Positions 46,063-55,053 of a stretch of 64,000 nt of DNA are shown here, in pieces. The translations under genes and the position numbers were made by a program. How positions within the stretch are numbered: position 1 is the first letter of the stretch; every line of letters starts with the position of its first letter. The notes under the pieces are model-generated. The model did no database searches. It was not told the DNA's origin and saw only the letters and a list, made by a program, of their open reading frames with translations. The DNA is from an uncultured Bacteroides sp. GTDB lineage: Bacteria; Bacteroidota; Bacteroidia; Bacteroidales; Bacteroidaceae. The stretch spans positions 75,980-139,979 of the forward strand of contig CAUHML010000002.1 of NCBI GenBank assembly GCA_959606905.1, in the 5' to 3' direction.

Positions 46063-46650
46063 CTATTGTGCCGTACTATTTCTGTACAGCTGCCGAACCA
46101 TGCTTTCAAATTCGCCGATTGCTTCTACCAATTCATCTTCAGTGAGATAATTCTTCATTTGGACAACGTAAAGTGCTATTGTTTTCCGACGTTCCAAAAG
46201 ACTATTCTCGTTCAAATTGAAGTAGGTGATTGTCTTTTCTCCTTTAGACGAGTTACTGACAGGCAGAACATCACCTGTGAAAGCGAACTCAATATAATCT
46301 GAAGGGTTATCTTCTACCGGATTTATCAAGTCGTTATAATCGGACTTTGATGTTATGCATTTGTCCTTGAATTTTGCTCCATATTCTTCCGCATTGCAAG
46401 AAACCATCATGTTATAATAATCAAAAGTCTTTTCCGGGAAGAGATTGCGTGTCCGATAATGGTCAATATGGCAATCTGCTCCTCCATTCAAGCGAATTTC
46501 TGAATACGCACAACAGTGACCTTGTTCTGTCAGAATATGTGTCCGTAGTTGAGAACGTATAGGGGTGGCTTCATCCCAAGTGCGAGGTTTATTATGTGCT
46601 ACAAACTTAGAAAAAAAGCCAGGTATGCTTTTTTTTATAATCTGTTTCAT
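46063..46650 (-). CDS. ptuB: PtuB-like HNH endonuclease (Septu-like defence)
   Basis: The 195-residue protein has an HNH core of the TIGR02646/PtuB type: CCAYSE (46-51), HIDHY (61-65), then FDYYNMMVSC with the conserved Asn. The product would be the DNA-cutting subunit. Its ATG overlaps the stop of the ATPase gene by 4 bp (ATGA), the usual arrangement of Septu systems. The PtuA-type ATPase and this nuclease form one complex in characterised Septu systems and act after phage infection. The family is well matched, but there is no proof of activity. Confidence 0.75.
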   Translation of the reverse strand: MKQIIKKSIPGFFSKFVAHNKPRTWDEATPIRSQLRTHILTEQGHCCAYSEIRLNGGADCHIDHYRTRNLFPEKTFDYYNMMVSCNAEEYGAKFKDKCITSKSDYNDLINPVEDNPSDYIEFAFTGDVLPVSNSSKGEKTITYFNLNENSLLERRKTIALYVVQMKNYLTEDELVEAIGEFESMVRQLYRNSTAQ

Positions 46651-47675
46651 GCTTTTTTCTTTTTACGAATGACTTCCATGCGTAAAAGAATGAGGGCAGG
46701 ATCTGAAAATCCCAATACTTCTTCCATGGCTGTCATTTTCTGTTTGAATTCCTCAGATTCGTACTTATCATCCCATATCAATGTTTTCAGCTCAGTCAGT
46801 CTGTCTTCTATTTCGGGGACTCTCAGGTATTTTACTCCTTGTAATTCGCTTAAAACTTTCTCAATACTCCAACCATAAGGGCTATTATCACAAAGCTTTA
46901 CTTTTACATATCCTTCGTCATCTCTTATGAAGAATCGTATTTCCTCTTTATGAGCAGATGCGATTATTTGTGGGGATTGTGTCGCTACCATAATCTGACA
47001 GTCGTTAGATTCGGAACAACGACGAAGAACAGACAAGATTCGTGTCTGCCATGCGGGGTGCAGTGAGCTTTCCGGTTCGTCAATCAGTATGACATGGCCT
47101 TTCATGTCTTCCGTGAACAGCACAAATACTTTAGAAAGTATCTGTTTCTCGCCATTAGACAAACCTTCGATACCAAATTCTTCTTTTGCCGTATTGGTAA
47201 AAATGAGTTTCTTTTCCCGGCTGATTCCTTTAAAGTGTATCTGCAAATCAAATCCTTTGAATATATCATCAATCAGTGACTGGATTTCAGCATAGGCTTC
47301 GAAGCTTGTTTTACCTTTTTCATATACGAACTTATCTACATAACTTAGAATTTCATTCTGAAGTTGTTCAATGGAAATGTCAGTATTGGTAGGGTAGAAT
47401 CTGACTTTAGAAAAGTCTTCCGTATATCTCTTGTCTTCAGTGGCTATCGGCAGGGTAAATGTATTGATTCCTTTATCATCTAATACAGTGATAATGCTCC
47501 GAGGTTTATCGCTCGCAAGGGTTCCGGAAATAATATCTCTGAAAAGAGTAGTCTTTCCGTTTCCATTGACTCCTGTTATCACTATCAAATTTAGAGGCTC
47601 ATCTCCCAAACAAAAATCAATATCAAAGTCTTTGAAAACTCTGAATTTGTCAATATGTATATGTTTTAATTTCAT
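46647..47675 (-). CDS. ptuA: PtuA-like AAA ATPase (Septu-like defence)
   Basis: The 342-residue ABC/SMC-type ATPase has Walker A GVNGNGKT (35-42), signature LSNGEKQ, and Walker B VILIDEPESSLHP followed by the D-loop and the switch His (VATQSPQII). It belongs to the OLD/PtuA-like group and pairs with the HNH gene by a 4-bp overlap. It is shorter than many PtuA proteins, so it may be a compact Septu variant or a related ATPase-HNH system. It starts 2 bp after the TetR gene. Confidence 0.75.
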   Translation of the reverse strand: MKLKHIHIDKFRVFKDFDIDFCLGDEPLNLIVITGVNGNGKTTLFRDIISGTLASDKPRSIITVLDDKGINTFTLPIATEDKRYTEDFSKVRFYPTNTDISIEQLQNEILSYVDKFVYEKGKTSFEAYAEIQSLIDDIFKGFDLQIHFKGISREKKLIFTNTAKEEFGIEGLSNGEKQILSKVFVLFTEDMKGHVILIDEPESSLHPAWQTRILSVLRRCSESNDCQIMVATQSPQIIASAHKEEIRFFIRDDEGYVKVKLCDNSPYGWSIEKVLSELQGVKYLRVPEIEDRLTELKTLIWDDKYESEEFKQKMTAMEEVLGFSDPALILLRMEVIRKKKKA

Positions 47676-47677
47676 AT

Positions 47678-48319
47678 TCAGAAAATCGTTTTTTGCATCG
47701 GTTCTTTATATTTAATCTCTTCATACAAGTTCATCATGTGGGCGAGCAGTATATTTGCTTTTTTATTATATGGAAGAAAGTATGATTGTAAGGTTACTGC
47801 CATATATGCGAAATGAAATTTTTCCGCAGTAAATTCTATATTTATATCCTTTACTTCTTTGTGGCTAACAGCCAACTCGATAACTCCTTCCCAGCATTTC
47901 TGCTCCTGTTCAAACAAATTTTTTATTCGGTCTGCAAATTCCGGATAAAGATTAAATGCGTTAAAAAAGAAACTGAGAACAGAGGCAAAATCATCTTGTG
48001 TCACATCTTTAATGGATTCGTCAAAGTTCTTCCAGTTATCAATATAGTCATGTATGAACTGCAATAAGGTTTTCTTTTCTTTCTGAAAAAAGAAAGCGAA
48101 GTATTCCTGCACCCTTTGATAATAAAATTCAGTCGTTGCGCGAAAAATTTCCTCTTTATCCTTGAAATAGAAATAAATATTACTACGGGTAAAGCCAGTA
48201 CATTTTTCAATGTCATCAATGGTTATATTCCCCATATTTTTTCTCAGAAGAAGTTTGAAGCAGCCCTCCAATATCTGCTTTTTCTTTCTTTCCTCTTTTT
48301 CTATATCTTTCGTTCTCAT
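47678..48319 (-). CDS. TetR-family transcriptional regulator heading the Septu-like operon
   Basis: The 213-residue protein has the TetR N-terminal helix-turn-helix (ITIDDIEKCTGFTRSNIYFYFKDKEEIF) and a helical ligand-binding domain. It is the first gene of a minus-strand operon with the ATPase and HNH genes (2-bp and then -4-bp spacing). A perfect -7 element lies ~90 bp upstream of its start. Autoregulation and control of the defence genes is the simplest reading. Confidence 0.88.
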   Translation of the reverse strand: MRTKDIEKEERKKKQILEGCFKLLLRKNMGNITIDDIEKCTGFTRSNIYFYFKDKEEIFRATTEFYYQRVQEYFAFFFQKEKKTLLQFIHDYIDNWKNFDESIKDVTQDDFASVLSFFFNAFNLYPEFADRIKNLFEQEQKCWEGVIELAVSHKEVKDINIEFTAEKFHFAYMAVTLQSYFLPYNKKANILLAHMMNLYEEIKYKEPMQKTIF

Positions 48320-48410
48320 GAATCTATTTTTAGCTAAAAGTAAAGTAAAAATAACTACCAGACTAATGCATAAGTATCTTTTCTGATATTAAGAATTATC
48401 CAGCTTACTA

Positions 48411-48418
48411 CAAAGATA
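48411..48418 (-). promoter_or_regulatory. Promoter -7 element of the TetR-Septu operon
   Basis: TATCTTTG on the minus strand (48418-48411) is a perfect match to the Bacteroides -7 consensus. The predicted leader is about 85 nt. The -33 region at the right distance is only a weak match. Confidence 0.6.
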
Positions 48419-48477
48419 ATACTATTTTCTTAATTTTCATTTGCGTAAGAGCAGATACTTTTATGTGAAAACATTCA

Positions 48478-48594
48478 TCACTCTTTAAATATCAGAGAGG
48501 ACTTGCTCCTTTTCATGAACCATACTTGTAAACCGTCCTCATCTCCGAACAGGTATTTTGTCGTTGGGGAGTCGTATATCGAGAAATTTAAGGT
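48478..48594 (-). pseudogene. Coding-like tail following tssR in another frame
   Basis: Directly after the tssR stop, a different minus-strand frame stays open for about 39 codons and ends in TGA at 48480-48478. Its product looks natural (for example YLFGDEDGLQVWFMKR) but it has no start codon. Either tssR once ended in this longer form and now has a frame break near its end, or this is a scar of another gene. Confidence 0.45.
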
Positions 48595-50999
48595 AATTTA
48601 TTTTTCTTAATCCAAAAATATTTTTGTCCGTTGGAAATAAATCCGGGTAAATTCGAGATATTTAATTCAAATAATTCTTTGGTTTGCTCGTAATATGATA
48701 GCAACTCATCTAAACGTTCGTCAGACAGCCTTTTTTTCTTTTTTAAATCCTTTAATGAAATCATAGACAATGAAGTGTTTTCCGCGGGACACCCTAATAT
48801 ATATTCATGTATCCATGCCAAATTGCGGCGTTTTAGTTTTCTATTGGATATTTTGCACACCTTGTTCTCGTTAGCTGTTCTGAGATAATATCTGACTAAT
48901 CGTTTACGTATTTTCCGGGTAGATCTATATTTAATCTCAGATAAAGTATCATTATTTACTGCGAGGCTTTCAACCGGAACCGGCTCCGGACAGTCACACT
49001 TTTTTCTATTTTTTCTTCTGTTTGTGCTATGTGACTTAATGTCCACTTGTTCAGAAGAAATTGCTTTTATAAACTCCATTACACGTTTCAGTTCACGGGT
49101 ATCAACTAAAAGATAATGCCCAAAAGCTGAAAGTAGTGAATCCGGCATGTTCCAACTGTCCGAGTTTGTAAACCAAACGGGCATTTGGTGATCGAAATGG
49201 TTTGCAAAGTTTCTTTCTTGACGTTGATTTTCCTGTAAGTGGTAATAGCATGTCATCAACGAGTCGAGTTTACTTCTGTAATTGCCAGACCGACGAAAGG
49301 ATTCGCTTAGATGGTGCATTACTGAACGGTTATCCTGTTCAATCTGTGTCAGTAGAGTATCAATTCCGGCTGATAATGCATTTAGTTCCAGAGTTTGCCG
49401 TTTTCCAGGAAATATCACCCAACCCTGTGTCATGCTATTTTGTGGGAAATCCAAACTATACATATTCCGGTTGTTTTCTTTGTACATAATATCAGCCCGT
49501 AATTGTTCTGTGGATACAAGCATCCTTCTTTTCTTTATAGAAATCAGTCCGGCGTACCTGTCTATCATGTTTTGTACTTGAAGTACAAAATTATTATAAG
49601 TATCCGGTTCGCCTCCATATAGTTGAAATCCCAATAAACGGCAATTATATTCTGCCATCTGTTCGGATAAAGAAGAATTTGCTTTCTCATTCTGATAGCC
49701 GGTTGCCCCAATCAGAACAATCATATTGGTTTCCTTTTTATTGTTTTCCAATTTTCCCAAAGCTTCTTTTAATGCCGATGAAGAAATAGTTGGAGATATC
49801 GGTTTGTATTTTTCTATATGATCGGTAATAGAATATAAGGAATCCATAAAGGATTGGAAAGTCTTTTCCTTATTAATGTGTACAAACTGTTTTTCCCCCT
49901 TTTTAAATCCTAAAACTGCATTGAAAGAATAGTTGACATATTCATTTGAAGATTCTATCTTTCCCTGAAGATTTTGAATGGTGTTCACTAATTGCGGGAA
50001 TTGGTCAATAACTTGTTCTTCGCCTTCGAAAACAAATATCAGGTTGATTTTAGCCAAGTCATTCCCTATTTGTATGTAATCCTCATAACTTATTTTTTGG
50101 CCATCCACATTCAAAACGAAGTTTTTACTGTAATCCAATGCCGGACGATACAATCCGGTCTGTATTTTCCTGCCACTATCCTGATGGCAATAGTAATTTA
50201 CAGGATTATATCTAAGCACTTCACTTTCAATACCATAAGCAAGGTGTTGTTCTGAGTGATCCCTGATGAAATACTGCTGACCACCCTGGCTAATAAGAGC
50301 ATTGCTTATCCAGCCTATCATTTGCTTCTGTGCACTGTCTGCGTCCAAATAAGATTCTTTGGCTACAAGCGATTTCCGTCCATCGGTACTCTCTTTCATC
50401 TTATATACGATTGAACTAAAAGGTAAAGTTCCATACTGTTGCATTAAAGAAGGTTCGCTAAATACTTTCAGTGAATCTGCCGTGAAAAACAGATTGGGCT
50501 GTAACAGTGGAACTTGTCCAGTGATAGCAGTTATAAATTTTGAGTGTTGAGAGTTTCTGGCACTTGTCAGTGCATCCCGGTTCAACAGCACATCGGATTT
50601 GGGAATCCACCCCATATATTCTACTGCTTTCCGGTTGGTCAGTTTCCCGTTTTTGATGACTTCTTTGGAGTACCGGATTACCCGAAGAAAATCTCCTTTG
50701 CTCTTTATCACAACCATAGGTTCCATGAAGCCGATTTCCTTCATTACGATTCTACCTCCCGGGCGGGTGTATGTCTTGTTATCTTCCTTGTCAGAAAATA
50801 CAATCCAAGGATCTGTATTCCAATGAAACTTTCTGGGTGCCTTCGCCCATTCTTCATCGTAATATATCCGATATTCGCGCGGGACTTTTTTTGCTCTGGT
50901 AAAACGGTTTACCGGTGAACACGCTATTGCCGATAGTATCAATATTATGGAGCCGATTAATAAATAAGCCAACCCACTAAAGTTCATTCTTGTTTTCAT
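48588..50999 (-). CDS. tssR: T6SS membrane-complex lipoprotein TssR
   Basis: The 803-residue protein has a lipoprotein signal with Cys27 (LSAIAC) and a large periplasmic region. A stretch beginning KINLIFVFEGEEQV (~300) has the strand-rich start of a degenerate von Willebrand A fold. The very basic C-terminal part contains RRKNRKK and many Tyr/Lys residues. Size, lipobox and position as last gene of the T6SS operon fit TssR, the outer-membrane-linked part of the Bacteroidota-specific TssNQOPR membrane complex. It is 11 bp after tssP. Its stop is followed by coding-like sequence in another frame. Confidence 0.85.
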   Translation of the reverse strand: MKTRMNFSGLAYLLIGSIILILSAIACSPVNRFTRAKKVPREYRIYYDEEWAKAPRKFHWNTDPWIVFSDKEDNKTYTRPGGRIVMKEIGFMEPMVVIKSKGDFLRVIRYSKEVIKNGKLTNRKAVEYMGWIPKSDVLLNRDALTSARNSQHSKFITAITGQVPLLQPNLFFTADSLKVFSEPSLMQQYGTLPFSSIVYKMKESTDGRKSLVAKESYLDADSAQKQMIGWISNALISQGGQQYFIRDHSEQHLAYGIESEVLRYNPVNYYCHQDSGRKIQTGLYRPALDYSKNFVLNVDGQKISYEDYIQIGNDLAKINLIFVFEGEEQVIDQFPQLVNTIQNLQGKIESSNEYVNYSFNAVLGFKKGEKQFVHINKEKTFQSFMDSLYSITDHIEKYKPISPTISSSALKEALGKLENNKKETNMIVLIGATGYQNEKANSSLSEQMAEYNCRLLGFQLYGGEPDTYNNFVLQVQNMIDRYAGLISIKKRRMLVSTEQLRADIMYKENNRNMYSLDFPQNSMTQGWVIFPGKRQTLELNALSAGIDTLLTQIEQDNRSVMHHLSESFRRSGNYRSKLDSLMTCYYHLQENQRQERNFANHFDHQMPVWFTNSDSWNMPDSLLSAFGHYLLVDTRELKRVMEFIKAISSEQVDIKSHSTNRRKNRKKCDCPEPVPVESLAVNNDTLSEIKYRSTRKIRKRLVRYYLRTANENKVCKISNRKLKRRNLAWIHEYILGCPAENTSLSMISLKDLKKKKRLSDERLDELLSYYEQTKELFELNISNLPGFISNGQKYFWIKKNKLP

Positions 51000-51010
51000 G
51001 GATGAAATTA

Positions 51011-51892
51011 TTATTTATCAAATTGTACAACAGTCAGTTTTTTCACACATTCCGATTGGCCATCCACATCCACAATGACGTTGTCGATGATCGTCTTTTT
51101 TCTGCCGATAAACCGGAGGCCCTGGCAGTAAGAGTAAAAGTCGTTCCGTTTGCTATTGTTGACAATGACGGGCACATCCGGATTTTTACACAGGTAACTG
51201 TTCATGATGTAATTGTAATTAGTGTTGAAAGGCTTTCCGTCGGCTATCGCCTGCAATTTTTCCTTGATGTCATTTCCTATCAGGACGAATACATCGGTGG
51301 AATCGTTTTCCATATATTGCGGCAATATCTCAATGTTATGTACGATTGGGTAGCGAGTATTCTCTGTCGAAAGGCGCACTTCGTAAATACCCGGTTCCTT
51401 ATAGGCATATATAGAATTGCGGTCCCGCGAGTCTATATTTCCTGTTTCTCCGAATTCCCAGCGCCATTCTTTGGCATCTCCAGTTCCGCGAAAGATGATC
51501 AGTTCGTTCTGCACAGCTATCTCCGGTGCTATTATCTTTATCAGTTCATACGTTTCATCCTCTTTCTTATGCGGCAAGACGTTTACTATTATTTTCTCTT
51601 CAATGGCATTGTCGACTATCAATTTGATTTGGTATTTGCCAGGATGTTTGTATATATATGTACCGTTACGTCTGGCAGAAGTATCGCCATTACCGAAGTT
51701 CCATAGCCACTTCCGGGCATTGTGGGTGCTATCAACATAGGAAACCGGTTCACCTACCGTCATTTCTAATGGAGAGACGAATGCTTGAACCGATCTTGAC
51801 GAAGAAAAAATTCGGATCAGGTACACGGTCACGAAGCACAAAAAAATCGCTATGACCACTATAATTGTTTTACGATTTAAAAGTTTTCCCAT
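51011..51892 (-). CDS. tssP: T6SS membrane-complex protein TssP with PKD-like domains
   Basis: An N-terminal membrane anchor (residues 9-28) is followed by two PKD-like domains. The first has WLWNFGNGDTSARRNGTYIY and the second WRWEFGETGNID with YAYKEPGIYEVRLS. The periplasmic C-terminal part is unassigned. Assignment to TssP rests on operon order (Q, O, P, R) and the single-anchor periplasmic layout; the O/P/Q names could be permuted. It belongs to the envelope-spanning complex that replaces TssJLM in Bacteroidota. Confidence 0.7.
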   Translation of the reverse strand: MGKLLNRKTIIVVIAIFLCFVTVYLIRIFSSSRSVQAFVSPLEMTVGEPVSYVDSTHNARKWLWNFGNGDTSARRNGTYIYKHPGKYQIKLIVDNAIEEKIIVNVLPHKKEDETYELIKIIAPEIAVQNELIIFRGTGDAKEWRWEFGETGNIDSRDRNSIYAYKEPGIYEVRLSTENTRYPIVHNIEILPQYMENDSTDVFVLIGNDIKEKLQAIADGKPFNTNYNYIMNSYLCKNPDVPVIVNNSKRNDFYSYCQGLRFIGRKKTIIDNVIVDVDGQSECVKKLTVVQFDK

Positions 51893-51900
51893 ATTGTTTC

Positions 51901-52413
51901 TTATTTCTTAAAATGAGAACGTAAATCTTCTTTCTTGTTTTGCAAACCGATTTCACATTGTTCCAAATTCCGTTTGAAGCTTGTGATATTTTCGCGTTTA
52001 CTCCATAGCTCTTTTTTATCCGTAAACCATGTTTCGTAAAATACGGCTATATGAAGGAACATTTTGTAACGGTTATCCAAGGCGGATTTTTCGTAAACCT
52101 CCTTAATTTCGTTAATCAGGTATTTAATATCGCTTTCTTCATACATTGCAACCACTCCCGGATTGAAAGACAGAATTTTTCCTTTCAAAGAATCTAAGGC
52201 TACTGCTTGTCTGTTCTGGACATGTTGGAAACTCCGTATCCTTTCCATCTTAATCATGACAAAGTCTTTTCGTGAGAAGGCTGTGAAATTGGTATTATAC
52301 CGGAATAATAGAACACAACAGACTGTTGTTGATATGACAAATAATATAAGCACATAAAAAAAAGCGATGTTTTTTTCACGCTTGTTGGACGTATGATATT
52401 TATGAGTATTCAT
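51901..52413 (-). CDS. tssO: T6SS membrane-complex protein TssO
   Basis: The 170-residue protein has one N-terminal membrane helix (~17-38) and a mainly helical periplasmic domain rich in Lys and Glu. It lies 2 bp after the 168-aa gene and 8 bp before the PKD protein gene. Length, topology and order agree with TssO of Bacteroidota T6SS. Symbol given by position, so the exchange of TssO and TssQ cannot be ruled out. Confidence 0.65.
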   Translation of the reverse strand: MNTHKYHTSNKREKNIAFFYVLILFVISTTVCCVLLFRYNTNFTAFSRKDFVMIKMERIRSFQHVQNRQAVALDSLKGKILSFNPGVVAMYEESDIKYLINEIKEVYEKSALDNRYKMFLHIAVFYETWFTDKKELWSKRENITSFKRNLEQCEIGLQNKKEDLRSHFKK

Positions 52414-52415
52414 TT

Positions 52416-52922
52416 CTATTTCTTTTCGAAGATTAAACCACCGGCGGATAATTTCCGCGATACCTGCTTGTTTTCATCTACACATCGGATCAAATCGCTT
52501 CTTACCATTTCTTCCTGCATTGTAAGCATACGTATTGAATCCTTTATGCTCAATAACGTGTTCAGATCGGTAATGACTTTGTTATAGAGTTTACAGTCCT
52601 TGTCATTCATCATGCCCATCCTCTCCATTAAAATGATTTTTTTGCGACTTATTACATTCTGTAAAAGCAAATCGTTTATTTTGGGAGAGGTGTTGAGTAA
52701 GGATATATAGTTGATTACGGAATCCATACTTTCCATCAGTTGCAGCTGTTGGATGTACACTCTGTCGTATTCTCCGGTTTTTGCCAATATCTTGCTTACT
52801 TCTACTGATGAGGTTTTCATGAACCCATAAAGGGCACATACCGTACACGATACGATAAGGATTAGAAATCCGGTAAAACGGAGATAGCCTTTTCTGACTT
52901 CCTTATTGTTTTCTGCTTTCAT
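52416..52922 (-). CDS. tssQ: T6SS membrane-complex protein TssQ
   Basis: The 168-residue protein has a single N-terminal membrane helix (~15-33) and a helical, coiled-coil-like periplasmic part. It overlaps the end of tssG by 20 bp. The order after tssG and the size fit TssQ in the N-Q-O-P-R set. It is clearly similar in layout to the following TssO, and the two may have a common origin. Confidence 0.65.
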   Translation of the reverse strand: MKAENNKEVRKGYLRFTGFLILIVSCTVCALYGFMKTSSVEVSKILAKTGEYDRVYIQQLQLMESMDSVINYISLLNTSPKINDLLLQNVISRKKIILMERMGMMNDKDCKLYNKVITDLNTLLSIKDSIRMLTMQEEMVRSDLIRCVDENKQVSRKLSAGGLIFEKK

Positions 52923-53892
52923 CTTGTTCTATTCTTTTGTTGTTGATAAATGAATTAATTCCCAATAATGATGCTTTCTTCCTGTCGTTGGATATTACCC
53001 AACGTTTTTCTTCCTTGATGGGTAGAAATATTACCCGAAAGGTTCTGTCTGCCGGTAATAGCATCGTTGTCAAGTATTCCAGTATGTCACATCCTTCCTG
53101 TGTTTTACTGTAATACCTGATTCTTTCATCGGACATCGGACCTAATCGTATATCAATGTTCTCAATACCGTCATCAAATGTATTTCCCAGTATCATATCA
53201 ATCCCCAGTTTCATTTTGCTTAATGGACGAAGATGTTCCTTATCCAGTTTGGTTGGGATACTTTTTCGAGTACGGACTGTTACGGGAATATCAAGTAACA
53301 AAGTCATAACTTCCGTAGCAAAATACAGTGTCGGGGTAGAGTCCGCCAGTATGGAGATAATTTCCATGCACAGGATTGCCCGGTTCAATGGAAGTAACTT
53401 CAGTACTGGCCATAAAGTACCGAACATATTCACAAAATTCCGATTGGTCTGTTTCTTGTCAATCTTGCGTTCCACCAATTGTATATCTACCAACGCACTG
53501 TTGATAGCTACCTCTAACGGCCGGAAAAATTCCCTTGCATTTCTTTCTTCTGTCCTATGAAATTCTATTTCTTTTAAAATTTCAGCTTTACTTTTTCTGA
53601 AAGGCAGACCTGATGACTTATGGAACAATCCCTCGGGAAGATTGTCATAGAATCCTTGCCTGTTGGTATAGATGGCCAGATATTCAGTATCTTGTGTAAA
53701 GTACTCTATCCTTATGTCAGCTACGTCCTTAGAGAAGCCACGTTCCGCATCACTTTTGCGGAAAATACATACCTGATCCGCTGGCACACCTTTCTCCAAC
53801 AGTCCGGCAGCTATCACTTCGGCTCTGTAATCGGTATCAACATTGTTCCCGGTCAGACGTTTCTGCTCAATCTTTGATAGTATTGAATTCAT
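52903..53892 (-). CDS. tssG: T6SS baseplate protein TssG
   Basis: The start is placed at ATG 53892; a TTG at 53910 is in frame but overlaps the tssK end. The ~329-residue product shows the TssG pattern of Bacteroidota: N-terminal RAEVIAAGLLEKG, then a central ADIRIEYF, and the C-terminal part with LRPLSKMKLGIDMILG. TssG joins TssF and TssE in the baseplate wedge. It lies 7 bp after tssK and overlaps tssQ by 20 bp. Confidence 0.8.
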   Translation of the reverse strand: MNSILSKIEQKRLTGNNVDTDYRAEVIAAGLLEKGVPADQVCIFRKSDAERGFSKDVADIRIEYFTQDTEYLAIYTNRQGFYDNLPEGLFHKSSGLPFRKSKAEILKEIEFHRTEERNAREFFRPLEVAINSALVDIQLVERKIDKKQTNRNFVNMFGTLWPVLKLLPLNRAILCMEIISILADSTPTLYFATEVMTLLLDIPVTVRTRKSIPTKLDKEHLRPLSKMKLGIDMILGNTFDDGIENIDIRLGPMSDERIRYYSKTQEGCDILEYLTTMLLPADRTFRVIFLPIKEEKRWVISNDRKKASLLGINSFINNKRIEQDESRKQ

Positions 53893-53899
53893 AATCGTA

Positions 53900-55033
53900 T
53901 TATCTTCCAAGTAACTTCCATTGTCTGCTAGGACGCTTTTCCTCCCCGAGTTTTTTATCTGATACGATAATGCTCTCTTTATGTTGTCCGATATATTCCA
54001 AACGGCTTAATACATCCCATAATTGAGAGAGAATACACATAAATCTGTCAATCAACTCCATTGAGTTCCGTAGGTCGTAATGGTTATACTCCATATCGAG
54101 TACATCTGTTATGCAAGTTTCGAACATTCCCGGTGAAATCTCTCCCCATTCACCGAAATAAGTAAATAACTCTTCTTTCTCAACCGATGACATGAAACAG
54201 AAATTCATATAAAGTTTATGGGCCAAGGTGGAGAAACATCCGGTCATGCGGAAAGGAGACCAATACAAACCGGCATTGTTGAACTGGAAATAAACTGTCG
54301 AGATGTATTCCATGATTTGACGGCATAGCATTTCGATGTTCACAGCCAGTGGGGAAAGTGTCTTTTTGTCCCGGACTTTAGTTATAATCTCTCTGGAATT
54401 TCTTTCCATCGACTCCGTCATGGAAGATAGGCGGTTGTAAAACGTGACAAGAACCGGATGTGAGGCCATATATACACAAGGCGGGATGTATTCGCCTATG
54501 AAGTAGTTGCCGCCTTTTTTCATAATCCTACCAACAATTAATTGCTGGGGATTAAGGTTGCAGGAGTTCACTTCACAAATAGGCAGAATATGAATCAGAA
54601 TGGTCGCATCCGTGTACGGATGGCGTGGAGGATATTCCTCTTCGTCAGGAATACCCATAGGAATCCGTTGATAGGGATTGAACGTCATGATGATATTCCA
54701 ACCGTCCAAATTCCCGGTTTTATCCATCAGTGGAAGTTGGCTGACAAGTTCCTCGCCAGGAGCAGACTCAAATCTTATCAAATATCCACCTTGTGTCACT
54801 GCATGAAATTTCCGGAGAACAAGCTGCATATTTCCCGTAACACTTTCTTTGATTTCCATATCTACCGATTCTTTTTCTCCGGGTTCGGGAGGCAACAAGC
54901 CGAATTTGTGGTTTTCCGTACCAACGGCCAAGCTATTACTTGACAACTCAATGAAAAAGTCCTCGATTTGACGTAGATCTGCGGGAGCTACTCCCATGGA
55001 ATCTGTCCAATTAACCAATAATCTATGTTTCAT
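53900..55033 (-). CDS. tssK: T6SS baseplate-membrane connector TssK
   Basis: The 377-residue protein has the N-terminal shell-type domain (VNWTDSMGVAPADLRQIEDFF), central strands around VNSCNLNPQQLIVGRI and a helical C-terminal domain with ALHKLY-like LAHKLYMNF. This agrees with TssK proteins, which link the baseplate to the membrane complex. In this phylum TssN has been shown to contact the baseplate, and tssN is the next gene upstream (20 bp). Confidence 0.85.
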   Translation of the reverse strand: MKHRLLVNWTDSMGVAPADLRQIEDFFIELSSNSLAVGTENHKFGLLPPEPGEKESVDMEIKESVTGNMQLVLRKFHAVTQGGYLIRFESAPGEELVSQLPLMDKTGNLDGWNIIMTFNPYQRIPMGIPDEEEYPPRHPYTDATILIHILPICEVNSCNLNPQQLIVGRIMKKGGNYFIGEYIPPCVYMASHPVLVTFYNRLSSMTESMERNSREIITKVRDKKTLSPLAVNIEMLCRQIMEYISTVYFQFNNAGLYWSPFRMTGCFSTLAHKLYMNFCFMSSVEKEELFTYFGEWGEISPGMFETCITDVLDMEYNHYDLRNSMELIDRFMCILSQLWDVLSRLEYIGQHKESIIVSDKKLGEEKRPSRQWKLLGR

Positions 55034-55053
55034 ATTTCTTTCTAAGTTTTAAT

